DNA of 6,389 nucleotides from NCBI GenBank assembly GCA_964357255.1, contig CAYHKQ010000091.1, positions 1 through 6,389 on the forward strand, read 5' to 3'. Below, in pieces: positions 1-6,362 of the stretch (its first letter is position 1; every line of letters starts with the position of its first letter). This DNA is from JBBTIS01 sp038059855. GTDB lineage: Bacteria > Elusimicrobiota > Elusimicrobia > JACQPE01. The position numbers and the translations under genes were made by a program. A model generated the notes under the pieces. That model worked only from the letters and a program-made list of their open reading frames with translations, did not search any database and was not told the origin of the DNA.

Positions 1-18
1 CAAGCTCACCACGAGCGG
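1..18 (+). repeat. REP-like palindromic repeat, left copy (cut by window edge)
   Basis: The first 18 bases match the reverse complement of the right window edge at 15 of 18 positions: both read CAAGCTCA, then two or three differing bases around a shared A, then GAGCGG. The bases expected before it (CTTCGA) would lie outside the window. GCTC and GAGC can pair as a small stem. I recall motifs of the form CTTCGACAAGCTCA-N-GAGCGG as dispersed intergenic repeats in many bacterial genomes, but could not check this here. Confidence 0.55.
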
Positions 19-168
19 CCTTCCTTGGCCACTTCGATTGGCTAAAGAAATTCCTTTCCATGACTTATGGCCTTCAATTATGTTCCTAACGCCAAAAGAC
101 GCTATTGTCAAGGAAGGTCAACAAAAAAAGTGGGGCGAGAAAGAAAAAATAACGGTTGGGGCGATACC
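19..168. other. Intergenic region downstream of the cyclase gene; no gene seen
   Basis: No supported gene lies between the left repeat and the end of the cyclase gene. The DNA is A/T-richer than the coding regions and, on the minus strand, carries two T-rich tracts (around 125-128 and 141-149). No strong GC stem directly precedes either tract, so I do not call an intrinsic terminator. A 9-bp inverted repeat, CCTTCCTTG at 19-27 and CAAGGAAGG at 109-117, is separated by 81 bases and may be chance. GGGGCGA occurs twice (133-139 and 159-165). A short plus-strand frame runs through here but continues antisense into the cyclase gene and resembles nothing I know. Confidence 0.5.
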
Positions 169-1794
169 CTACGAAGGGGTTGCCGGCGTTTCCGGCTCCG
201 CGGGGGTATATCCTTGCGCTTGGGAGGCAAGGCTGAATCCGTCGCGGCCGCGGAATTTAATGTGATAGAGGGCGCGGTCCGCGTTAATCATCAAGTTCTC
301 CAAATCCTGCCCGTCATTAGGATAGAAGGCGATGCCCATGCTGGCCGTCACCCTCACTTCCTTGGGTGGGTCGGCGGGATGGATGAGCTTGAGTTCCCGT
401 ATAGCGACCATAATACGCTCAACAACGATCATGGCGTCCTGTTCTTGCGTGTCGCCGAGCAAAACCGCAATTTCATCGCCGCCCCAACGCGCCGCGAAGT
501 CGCTTTGGCGGATCACGGAATTAACCGCCGCGCCCACCCCCGCAATGACGCGGTCGCCCATCTGATGGCCGTAGGTATCGTTAATTTCCTTAAAAAAGTC
601 CAAATCCATCAAGCACACGGCAAAACTGCTCTTGTGACGAAAGGCCCGGTAAAGCTCCTCATGAAAACGGGCCGTAAAATAACGGCGGTTGGGCAAACGC
701 GAGAGGGTGTCGTACAACGAGAGCCGCTCCACCTCCGAAAACAGCCGGGCGTTGTCCACGGCCATGGCGATCTGCCCGGCGAAGGATTGCAACATGGAAC
801 GCGCTTCCCTGTCAATCGGTTCCTGGCTCAAAAGCTTGTCAACCACCAGAACGCCGATTTCTTTATCCTGAATTTTAAGCGGCAAGTACAGAACCTTTTC
901 GTGAGAAGCCAGGGAGCGCTCCAAAATCCTCGACCAGGGGTCCTGGCGCAGGCTTCGCCAGAGGGCTTCGCAAAGCGTATGTAAATCCCCCGCCGTCAAA
1001 GGGTAGCGCTCATGATCCAACGAGCGGACCTGGCGCGTGATATCCGCTTCAAGCTCTCCTTTGAGCAACGTCCCTGACGGGTCAACAAGATAAAGCCTGA
1101 TGCGGTCAAACCCAAAGAGTTTTTGAATTCCCTCAAGAATCAAACGTAGCCTGTCTTCTAATCTCAAGCTGGTGACAAAAAGCCAGGATAGCTCGCCGAA
1201 TGACTCGATTTGGGCGGATTGTTTTCTAAGGCGCTCCTGAAGCGCCGAAAGTTCCAACCACTCGCCCATTTCTTCAGCGCAACCACAGAGCATTTCCAGG
1301 TCCACCTCAAGGCCGGCCGTAATTTCCAACGCGCCCCAGGGAGCGATTTTTTTCGGCGCAACCGCGGCGGAGCCCCGCGCGGAGATCCGCAGACCAAGTT
1401 GCGCCCCGTCCGCGGCGGAGCCGGCCGAATCAAAAATCATCTCAGCCCCGATTCTTAATAAAATAGTCTGAGATGGTTGGCCGGTTTGCGGGCCGGGTAA
1501 AATCTGAATCCCGCCGTGTTTAAACAACAAATCATGCGCCGGGCTCTCCTTCCACAAAGGCTCCACTCGTTCGCCGGCCTGAATCCGGCCTTGAACATCA
1601 ATGCGGGCAAGTTCGCGCAGGGACTCATCGCTCTCACTAAGGGCATAAACGCCGACGCTGGAAAGATTAAACTCCCTCTGTAAAAATTTTAGAGCGGCCC
1701 CAATCAACAGTTCCAAATCCAGGCCGCAAGAACGAAGTTCTCCGCGCAAACGGTACATACAGGCAAATCGCGACTCAGTATCAAGAAGATGCAT
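169..1794 (-). CDS. GAF-GAF-GGDEF diguanylate cyclase
   Basis: Predicted to make c-di-GMP from two GTP in the cytosol; no signal peptide or membrane segment is visible. With the start used here it has 541 residues. In order: a divergent GAF-like domain (about 20-165), a helical probably coiled-coil linker (about 170-200), a clearer GAF domain (about 200-350, ending in the typical QIAMAVDNARLF helix), and a GGDEF domain (about 357-522). Visible motifs are LPNRR (367-371), LMDLDFFKEINDTYGH with metal-binding D397, the active-site signature GGDEI (438-442), and ADRALYHIKFRGRDG near the end. RQSD (429-432), five residues before GGDEI, fits the RxxD product-inhibition I-site. The last signature residue is Ile instead of Phe, probably tolerated. 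The frame is open back to an ATG at 1893, but that would overlap the upstream gene by 98 bases and add an Arg-rich stretch unlike a GAF protein. ATG at 1794, one base after the upstream TAA, suggests translational coupling. The signal sensed by the GAF domains is unknown. Confidence 0.94.
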   Translation of the reverse strand: MHLLDTESRFACMYRLRGELRSCGLDLELLIGAALKFLQREFNLSSVGVYALSESDESLRELARIDVQGRIQAGERVEPLWKESPAHDLLFKHGGIQILPGPQTGQPSQTILLRIGAEMIFDSAGSAADGAQLGLRISARGSAAVAPKKIAPWGALEITAGLEVDLEMLCGCAEEMGEWLELSALQERLRKQSAQIESFGELSWLFVTSLRLEDRLRLILEGIQKLFGFDRIRLYLVDPSGTLLKGELEADITRQVRSLDHERYPLTAGDLHTLCEALWRSLRQDPWSRILERSLASHEKVLYLPLKIQDKEIGVLVVDKLLSQEPIDREARSMLQSFAGQIAMAVDNARLFSEVERLSLYDTLSRLPNRRYFTARFHEELYRAFRHKSSFAVCLMDLDFFKEINDTYGHQMGDRVIAGVGAAVNSVIRQSDFAARWGGDEIAVLLGDTQEQDAMIVVERIMVAIRELKLIHPADPPKEVRVTASMGIAFYPNDGQDLENLMINADRALYHIKFRGRDGFSLASQAQGYTPAEPETPATPS

Positions 1795-1795
1795 C

Positions 1796-3142
1796 TTAAG
1801 ACCCGCTCCCGGACAACGGCGTTGCCGCGGCTTTTCGCCCGACATTGCGATTGCCGTCCGGCCCCGAGCGGTCCGAATCATAAAGCGCGGCAATAAGCCG
1901 GTATTCGGACGCGGCCGTGGCCATGCCGGCCGATATAAGGCGCCGGTCTACGCTGCCTTGACGCAACGCCTCAAAATAAAGACGCGACAAGGTCTCTTCG
2001 AAAATACGCATCGCCGGAGCGAGAAAACGGGAGCTAGGAAGCCATCGCAGTGAATGAGCGCCGGCATAATAAACCTCGCGGGCGAATGGGTCGTCCACAT
2101 CATCCAACGCCAGATCCCACATCGAGGTCTTGGCCGGCAAATGCCCCAGGTGCGACGCGGCGCCAAGCCATGCCTGCGCATCGCCCAGCATCGCCTCCAT
2201 CGCGGCTAAAACGGTCTCGCCGCCGCGTTCCATCCCCCGCTTAGTCACACCCAAGGACAATTCCTCGGCGACTACGGCCCGCCCGGCAAGCTTAGGCGGC
2301 AGAAGGCAACCCACGCGCGAGTCTTTAAGACGCAGAGCCGCGGGCATTTGAGAAGAAAAAAGGCAAAAACTGCCGTCGGGAAATTCCGCGTCCCGGCTCG
2401 ACTCGTAGCCCAAGGAGCGCCGGGCTAAAGGCCCTGCGCTTGAATCCTGGCTTTGCGCCAACCGGGGGTAAAGCAAAACATTAAGATAAGCTTCAAGCGC
2501 CTGAAGGGACTCCGCTTGATGAAACGCCGGCATCAAATTCAAAGGGTCGAGAAATTCTCCGCCAAAATTCAATATCCATTGAAGCGCCGTGATAAATCCC
2601 AGCGGCATGTCCAATCCCTGCCAGGAATATGCCCCCGAGTCGCCGGCGCCTACCTGCGGCGCGGCCATGACGCAGGAAATCCACTCCTCATAATTTTCCA
2701 GATCCTCCGGCGTCTTGCCGATCCGTCTTAAAATGTCCTTTCGGTAATACAGAATCGTCATCCCCGTCATCCAGGAAAACGTCAAAAGTCCGCCTTGATT
2801 GGGAAAGCGAGAGGCGCAAGGGTTTGCCTCGTCAACATTGGCCTTAAGTTCCTGCCAACGCCCGGCCGCGCCCCCAGCGTCGCCCACCGCGGCCAACAGG
2901 CCCAGATACGACAAGGAATCATGCCAAAGCCAGGGATATTCGATGACATCGGGATATTCTATTGAGGAAGACTCGTCGCGCTTAAAAAGCCTCACGCACT
3001 CGGCCCACAACCTGGAAGCCGGCAATATCCTCCATTCAACATCCTGGCCCGGCGCAAGCTTGGCGCTCAGGTGAGCCCTCAAAAACTCAACACCGGCCGC
3101 TTGGGCCGCCTTATTTTCCCGTTCAAGAAGCCAGATCAGCAT
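1796..3142 (-). CDS. Family 1-type extracellular solute-binding protein without a signal peptide
   Basis: Resembles the sugar-binding component of ABC importers (SBP family 1, periplasmic-binding-protein fold) over most of its 448 residues. Recognisable family landmarks are a first beta strand at 2-6 (LIWLL) followed by the helix ENKAAQAAGVEFLRAHL; DVIEYPWLWHDSLSYLGLL (65-83); the hinge-region block ILYYRKDILRRIGKTPEDLENYEEW (130-154); LQWILNFGGEFLDP (187-200); and the EELSLGVTKRG stretch (293-303). The last 30 or so residues look like a disordered tail. What is odd is the N-terminus: family members normally have 20-40 residues of signal peptide or lipobox before the first strand, and here the ORF opens with that strand. 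The only codons between the upstream in-frame TGA and this ATG encode Ala-Ala-Phe-Val-Phe, with no alternative start. A Shine-Dalgarno-like AAAGGAG lies 20 bases before the ATG, which is too far, so reinitiation after the preceding stop is likely. No permease or ATPase gene is next to it. It could be a genuinely cytosolic ligand sensor or a gene that lost its export signal. The ligand is unknown, probably a sugar or oligosaccharide by family. Confidence 0.83.
   Translation of the reverse strand: MLIWLLERENKAAQAAGVEFLRAHLSAKLAPGQDVEWRILPASRLWAECVRLFKRDESSSIEYPDVIEYPWLWHDSLSYLGLLAAVGDAGGAAGRWQELKANVDEANPCASRFPNQGGLLTFSWMTGMTILYYRKDILRRIGKTPEDLENYEEWISCVMAAPQVGAGDSGAYSWQGLDMPLGFITALQWILNFGGEFLDPLNLMPAFHQAESLQALEAYLNVLLYPRLAQSQDSSAGPLARRSLGYESSRDAEFPDGSFCLFSSQMPAALRLKDSRVGCLLPPKLAGRAVVAEELSLGVTKRGMERGGETVLAAMEAMLGDAQAWLGAASHLGHLPAKTSMWDLALDDVDDPFAREVYYAGAHSLRWLPSSRFLAPAMRIFEETLSRLYFEALRQGSVDRRLISAGMATAASEYRLIAALYDSDRSGPDGNRNVGRKAAATPLSGSGS
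1801..1810 (-). promoter_or_regulatory. Possible ribosome binding site for the cyclase gene
   Basis: On the minus strand this reads GGGAGCGGGT, with GGGAG ending 11 bases before the ATG at 1794. It is a slightly distant, imperfect Shine-Dalgarno sequence inside the last codons of the solute-binding protein gene. With the TAAGATG junction it supports the 1794 start over the longer frame from 1893. Confidence 0.45.
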
Positions 3143-3157
3143 AAAAACAAAAGCGGC

Positions 3158-5152
3158 TCAGTCTCCTTTCTTCCATGCTCTCACATACGCCCAATAGGCT
3201 TTACGAGGCCGGCGCCAGAGATGTCCTTCGGGGCTGGCGCCCAAAGCCATAATCCCGTGCCATTCCGGATAATCCCGCCGATCCAAGGCGATTGCGGCGC
3301 GCCCGGCGCGGGTATCATGGACGCCGGCTTGGGGACCATTATCCCCGGGAGCGGACCGCCACCATACGTCAGCCCATTCCCAGACGCAACCGCCCAGCGA
3401 CAGACCCTTGCCCGGGCCGCCTGCCCCTTGAAAATTAATATCCCACCACGCCTCCTCATGATACGCCGCCTGAAATTTTTCCGCCGCGTTAGCATCGGCT
3501 CCGGCGGCATACGCAGGACGGCCATAATCAAAAATTATCACCGGCTTTGACCATCCCTCTTTAAGAGCGCTCCAAAAGCTTTCCCCAAAGCCATGAGGCC
3601 CTCGGGAGGAACTGACCCCTAAGATGTCGGCCTTGTTCATCGCCAAGGCCACCGCGGGCAAATCATGCAAGTCCCGCGTGACAAAAATAACGGGATGGTT
3701 CGCGTCCAATTCTTTAATTTTGTCCACCACCAGGGCCGCTGTCTGGTAATAGGCTTTGACGTTCGAGCGGCCCGGCAACAAATCCGGATGATGAAAATCC
3801 TGGCCGCCCACAGCCCAAGCCAACAGATAATCTTTCTCCCGCAAACGCCCAACCACGGCCTCCACCCGGGCCAATTCCCGATCACGATCGCCGGGCTTGT
3901 CATAACTCACGCGCCGCATCCAAGGCTCAAAAGGCTGTTCCCGGTCCGTATTCAAACCATCCCAAACTATAAAAGACAACCCCCATCGCCGGTGAGCGTC
4001 CCGTAAAATCCGGTCATCTTCCGGCAATCGGGCCAAAACCACCGTATTGGCCCCAGCCAAGGCCATCATCCCAAAATCTCCCAGCCTAGGCTCGCCCGGG
4101 TCGCGCCGGCCATTGGCATTGGCATCCATCCAGGCCTCTTCAATATCCGCAATGCCATTGTCGTCCCTGTCCGCAGTCCAGCCGGAATCCCAAAAACCCT
4201 GTCGTCCCTGTGGATTCGATAAAACCTCCGGCGCCTGGGCCTCGTCTTCATCTTCGAGCAAAGGCTCCTGCCAGGATGATTTAATCCGGTTCCAAAGCCC
4301 TCCGGAACCTTTTGCTGGAATTAAAGGGGGAGGAAGATAATGCACGGCGCGCACAAAAAAAGGCTTCCCCTTGACTTGCAAAGCCCAACGGCCGTTGTCA
4401 TGGCGAAGCAGGCTCACCGCGCCGGAGCGCGGCTGATGAACGCTAAAATTCTTGAGATCCTGAGGAGCCTTAAACGCGGGACGAGGATTGACTCCCATCA
4501 AGCGGCCCGGCCAGATTCTCAAAATGTCGTTGGATTCGTCGCCGTCATAGCCGTTCTCAACAAAAATTTCCCCGCCCATGTAACGCCACCCAAGATCAGG
4601 ATGACGCCGGGTAAGATAATAAATCGCATCCATGGCCTGGATTCCCAGATAATCCGGCAAAAAAACGGGAAAATTCCGGCGGGGATCATGCTCGCTTGGA
4701 AAATGAAGAGCCGTCGCGTAATAAGCTTCAAGCGCCTCGTCAAACCGGCCGGCCTGCTCAAGGCATTGGCCATAATAAAATTGGCGAACCCCCTCGCTAA
4801 ATCGCGGATCGCGCAATTGGCCGACATCGAGAGTTCCCCAAAACTCAAGGCACTCCCGGGGGTCCGCCAGCGCCACCTTGCTCAAACGCTCGAGATCGCC
4901 GGCGGAGACATTCTGGGGAACGGGCGAAGCGGGAACATTGGGATAAATGCCGGGCTTAAGACGACGCTTGAGGCTTTCCTCGTCAATGACGCGGTAAGAA
5001 TATTTCGGCGTGCCCACGTCCTCAAAGCGGCCGTACGCATCATAAGGCACGGCCCGCGCTCCGGCCCCAAACGCGACGCCGGGCAGGCAAAAGCACGCCA
5101 CGGCCAAAAGCCCCGGCCCATTTCGAACAAACGCATTTCTCATCTTTATCAT
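3158..5152 (-). CDS. Secreted TPR plus GH clan A-like barrel protein with EF-hand loops
   Basis: 664 residues, first gene of the three-gene operon. An N-terminal signal peptide is clear: basic residues at 3-10, a hydrophobic core at 14-28 (with Cys at 20 and 22), and probable cleavage near 29-34. A poor lipobox (AVAC, 17-20) makes lipoprotein processing possible but less likely. Residues 123-152 match a TPR repeat (YYGQCLEQAGRFDEALEAYY). From about 255 the protein resembles GH2/GH5-type barrels: GKPFFVRAVHYLPPP (262-276), LAGANTVVLARLP (365-377), RRWGLSFIVWDGLN (388-401), LLAWAVGGQ (443-451), ADILGVSSSRG (508-518), KPVIIFDYG (536-544) and GGCVWEWADVWWRS (587-600). Two EF-hand loops sit inside the barrel at 328-339 and 343-354, next to an acidic insert (299-304). 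In these families the barrel-strand 4 motif usually ends in Asn-Glu and the strand 7 nucleophile is Glu. Here they read GGQ and FDYG, so hydrolase activity is doubtful. It may bind or modify glycans in the periplasm or outside the cell. The exact family is not recognised. The start at 5152 is preferred over Met4 (5143) for its ribosome binding site. Confidence 0.78.
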   Translation of the reverse strand: MIKMRNAFVRNGPGLLAVACFCLPGVAFGAGARAVPYDAYGRFEDVGTPKYSYRVIDEESLKRRLKPGIYPNVPASPVPQNVSAGDLERLSKVALADPRECLEFWGTLDVGQLRDPRFSEGVRQFYYGQCLEQAGRFDEALEAYYATALHFPSEHDPRRNFPVFLPDYLGIQAMDAIYYLTRRHPDLGWRYMGGEIFVENGYDGDESNDILRIWPGRLMGVNPRPAFKAPQDLKNFSVHQPRSGAVSLLRHDNGRWALQVKGKPFFVRAVHYLPPPLIPAKGSGGLWNRIKSSWQEPLLEDEDEAQAPEVLSNPQGRQGFWDSGWTADRDDNGIADIEEAWMDANANGRRDPGEPRLGDFGMMALAGANTVVLARLPEDDRILRDAHRRWGLSFIVWDGLNTDREQPFEPWMRRVSYDKPGDRDRELARVEAVVGRLREKDYLLAWAVGGQDFHHPDLLPGRSNVKAYYQTAALVVDKIKELDANHPVIFVTRDLHDLPAVALAMNKADILGVSSSRGPHGFGESFWSALKEGWSKPVIIFDYGRPAYAAGADANAAEKFQAAYHEEAWWDINFQGAGGPGKGLSLGGCVWEWADVWWRSAPGDNGPQAGVHDTRAGRAAIALDRRDYPEWHGIMALGASPEGHLWRRPRKAYWAYVRAWKKGD
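4091..4171 (-). other. Two EF-hand-type calcium-binding loops in the GH-like protein
   Basis: Residues 328-339 (DRDDNGIADIEE) and 343-354 (DANANGRRDPGE) both fit the 12-residue loop pattern with Asp at 1, Asp/Asn at 3 and 5, Gly at 6, Asp at 9 and Glu at 12. They are separated by only three residues, too few for full helix-loop-helix hands. This is closer to dockerin-like or extracellular calcium-loop arrangements. Calcium binding is inferred from the pattern. Confidence 0.7.
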
Positions 5153-5164
5153 TATAATTTAACA

Positions 5165-5174
5165 CTCCTTCTCC
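5165..5174 (-). promoter_or_regulatory. Ribosome binding site of the GH-like gene
   Basis: The minus strand reads GGAGAAGGAG, a strong Shine-Dalgarno match. It lies 12 bases before the ATG at 5152 and 21 before the ATG at 5143. Both spacings are long, but the first is far more plausible and decides the start. Confidence 0.7.
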
Positions 5175-5185
5175 ATTGTTAGCAC

Positions 5186-5239
5186 GGGACTTAAGGGCAA
5201 TTTATAATAGGACTTTTGACCCAGGGCAACTTGGGACTT
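5186..5239 (-). repeat. Three AAGTCC direct repeats overlaying the promoter
   Basis: On the minus strand AAGTCC occurs at 5234-5239, 5210-5215 and 5187-5192 (spacing 24 and 23 bp), lying upstream of the -35, in the spacer, and near the expected transcription start. TTGCCC occurs twice in the same stretch (5224-5229 and 5195-5200). The arrangement could be an operator for a direct-repeat-binding regulator or a remnant of local duplication; no regulator is visible in the window. Confidence 0.4.
5201..5229 (-). promoter_or_regulatory. Candidate sigma70-type promoter for the three-gene operon
   Basis: On the minus strand a -35 TTGCCC (5224-5229; 4 of 6 consensus bases) is followed after exactly 17 bases by a -10 TATAAA (5201-5206; 5 of 6). 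Transcription would start near 5194, giving a leader of about 40 bases before the ATG at 5152. This suggests the operon is transcribed independently of tsaD. No experimental support. Confidence 0.5.
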
Positions 5240-5240
5240 T

Positions 5241-5257
5241 AGCCTATAGCCTATAGG
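5241..5257. repeat. AGCCTAT tandem pair ending in a CCTATAGG palindrome
   Basis: AGCCTAT occurs twice in tandem (5241-5247, 5248-5254) and runs into the perfect 8-bp palindrome CCTATAGG (5250-5257), just downstream of the tsaD stop. There is no following T-run on the minus strand, so it is not a convincing terminator. Confidence 0.5.
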
Positions 5258-5269
5258 GGAAGGCATAAA

Positions 5270-6346
5270 TCACCACGAAGGAAACGGAAGCAATGAGTCT
5301 GCGTTGCGCGATGAAAGTTTGGCGCCGGACATCAGCCTTAAAGCGCCGGCGACGGCGATCATGGCGCCGTTGTCCGTGCACAAAGCCGGCGACGGAAAAT
5401 ACGCCAGCCAGCCCTGTTGCCGGGCAGACTCTTGAAAAAGCTCTCGCAATCGGGAATTAGCCCCCACGCCGCCCGCGACCACCACGGTATTAAGGCGCAA
5501 GGCGGACAAAGCGTTGCGGGTCTTGGTCAACAGCGTCTCAACTATGGCTTCCTGAAAGCCGGCGGCTAAATCGCAAAGCCCTTGGCGGCTCCTGGGCCGG
5601 CCATGATCGCGAATCCAATATAAAGCCGATGTTTTAAGCCCGCTGAAGGAAAAATTCCACGTGCCTTTAAGGACTGGCCGCGGAAAAATAATAGCCCGAG
5701 GATTCCCCTTTTTGGCCAAACGGTCCACAGCAGGCCCGCCCGGATAGCCCAAACGCAACATTTTGGCAAACTTGTCAAAGGCCTCGCCGCATGCGTCGTC
5801 CAGGGTCCGGCCTAAAACCCGATAAGAACCCCATCGCTTGACATGAACCAAATCCGTATGCCCGCCGGAAACCACCAATCCTAAAAAAGGCGGCGTCACT
5901 TGCGGCTTCTCCAAAAGAATGGCCGCTAAATGCGCCTCCAAATGATGAACGCCGATGGCAGGCCGGCCCAAGGCCAGGGCCAATGCCTTGGCCGCATTTT
6001 CCCCCACCATCAAAGCCCCTTTGAGTCCGGGTCCCTGCGTATAAGCCACGGCCTCCAATCGGCCGAGTGAAACTAAATCGCCCAACAGCGCCTTCTTAAA
6101 AGCCAAACTCAAAACACCCGTGATATTTTCCAAATGCGCCCGGCTGGCCAACTCCGGCACAACGCCAAAAAAAGGGGCATGGAGTGGAATCTGGGTGTTG
6201 AGAACATTCGCCACCGCGGTCAATTTTGGATAACGAACAACGCCGACGGCCGTCTCGTCGCAGGAGGTTTCGATGCCGAGAACTAAAGAATAGCGGTTGG
6301 ACGGATAAGTGGTTGGACGGATAAGTGTTTTAAGAATACGACTCAT
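5270..6346 (-). CDS. tsaD: tRNA N6-adenosine threonylcarbamoyltransferase TsaD
   Basis: Transfers the threonylcarbamoyl group from threonylcarbamoyl-AMP (made by TsaC/TsaC2) to A37 of ANN-decoding tRNAs, acting in the cytosol with TsaB and TsaE. The 358 residues are full length for the Kae1/TsaD family. Hallmarks are GIETSCDET (24-32), PELASRAHLENI (64-75), TQGPGLKGALMVG (103-115), the metal-binding pair H135 and H139 in GVHHLEAH, VSGGHTDL (159-166), FSFSGLKTS (232-240), GGVGANSRLR (292-301) and C-terminal CTDNGAMIA with metal ligand D325. The first 20 residues are not family-like: homologues usually begin within a few residues of the LGIETS strand. That extension is encoded by a 16-bp tandem duplication, and ATG 6346 is the only usual start in frame (TGA lies three codons upstream, and no ATG, GTG or TTG follows before the core). 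No Shine-Dalgarno is evident. The other tsa genes are not in the window. Confidence 0.97.
   Translation of the reverse strand: MSRILKTLIRPTTYPSNRYSLVLGIETSCDETAVGVVRYPKLTAVANVLNTQIPLHAPFFGVVPELASRAHLENITGVLSLAFKKALLGDLVSLGRLEAVAYTQGPGLKGALMVGENAAKALALALGRPAIGVHHLEAHLAAILLEKPQVTPPFLGLVVSGGHTDLVHVKRWGSYRVLGRTLDDACGEAFDKFAKMLRLGYPGGPAVDRLAKKGNPRAIIFPRPVLKGTWNFSFSGLKTSALYWIRDHGRPRSRQGLCDLAAGFQEAIVETLLTKTRNALSALRLNTVVVAGGVGANSRLRELFQESARQQGWLAYFPSPALCTDNGAMIAVAGALRLMSGAKLSSRNADSLLPFPSW
6295..6326. repeat. Exact 16-bp tandem duplication in the 5' end of tsaD
   Basis: GGTTGGACGGATAAGT is present twice, head to tail, at 6295-6310 and 6311-6326, with no mismatch. Because 16 is not a multiple of three, the copies are read in different frames (as TLIRP and TYPSN). 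Removing one copy would take the ATG at 6346 out of frame with the TsaD core. Confidence 0.95.
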
Positions 6347-6362
6347 GCAAATTCATTGCATT

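Noticed and set aside
120..168. Intrinsic terminator after the cyclase gene
   Set aside because: T-rich tracts exist on the minus strand, but only 3-4 bp stems are available and they do not abut a T-run.
38..265. Short plus-strand frame at the left end
   Set aside because: It runs into the cyclase gene antisense, has no recognisable family features and no clear ribosome binding site.
67..984. Long plus-strand frame (305 residues) antisense to the cyclase gene
   Set aside because: It overlaps the well-supported GGDEF gene, its protein has no recognisable domain and a shadow-like Arg/His/Gly-rich composition, and no ribosome binding site was noted.
1795..1893. Longer cyclase start at 1893
   Set aside because: It would overlap the upstream gene by 98 bases and add an Arg-rich stretch; the ATG at 1794, directly after the upstream stop, is a better coupled start.
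3158..3160. Recoded TGA (alternative genetic code or selenocysteine) joining the GH-like and solute-binding genes
   Set aside because: tsaD also ends in TGA at its expected C-terminus, the GH-like protein ends naturally, and no selenocysteine insertion element was recognised; kept only as a remote option in the related finding.
4340..5182. Long plus-strand frame (280 residues) antisense to the GH-like gene
   Set aside because: It covers the signal peptide and TPR region of a supported minus-strand gene; the basic, low-complexity composition is typical of a mirror frame.
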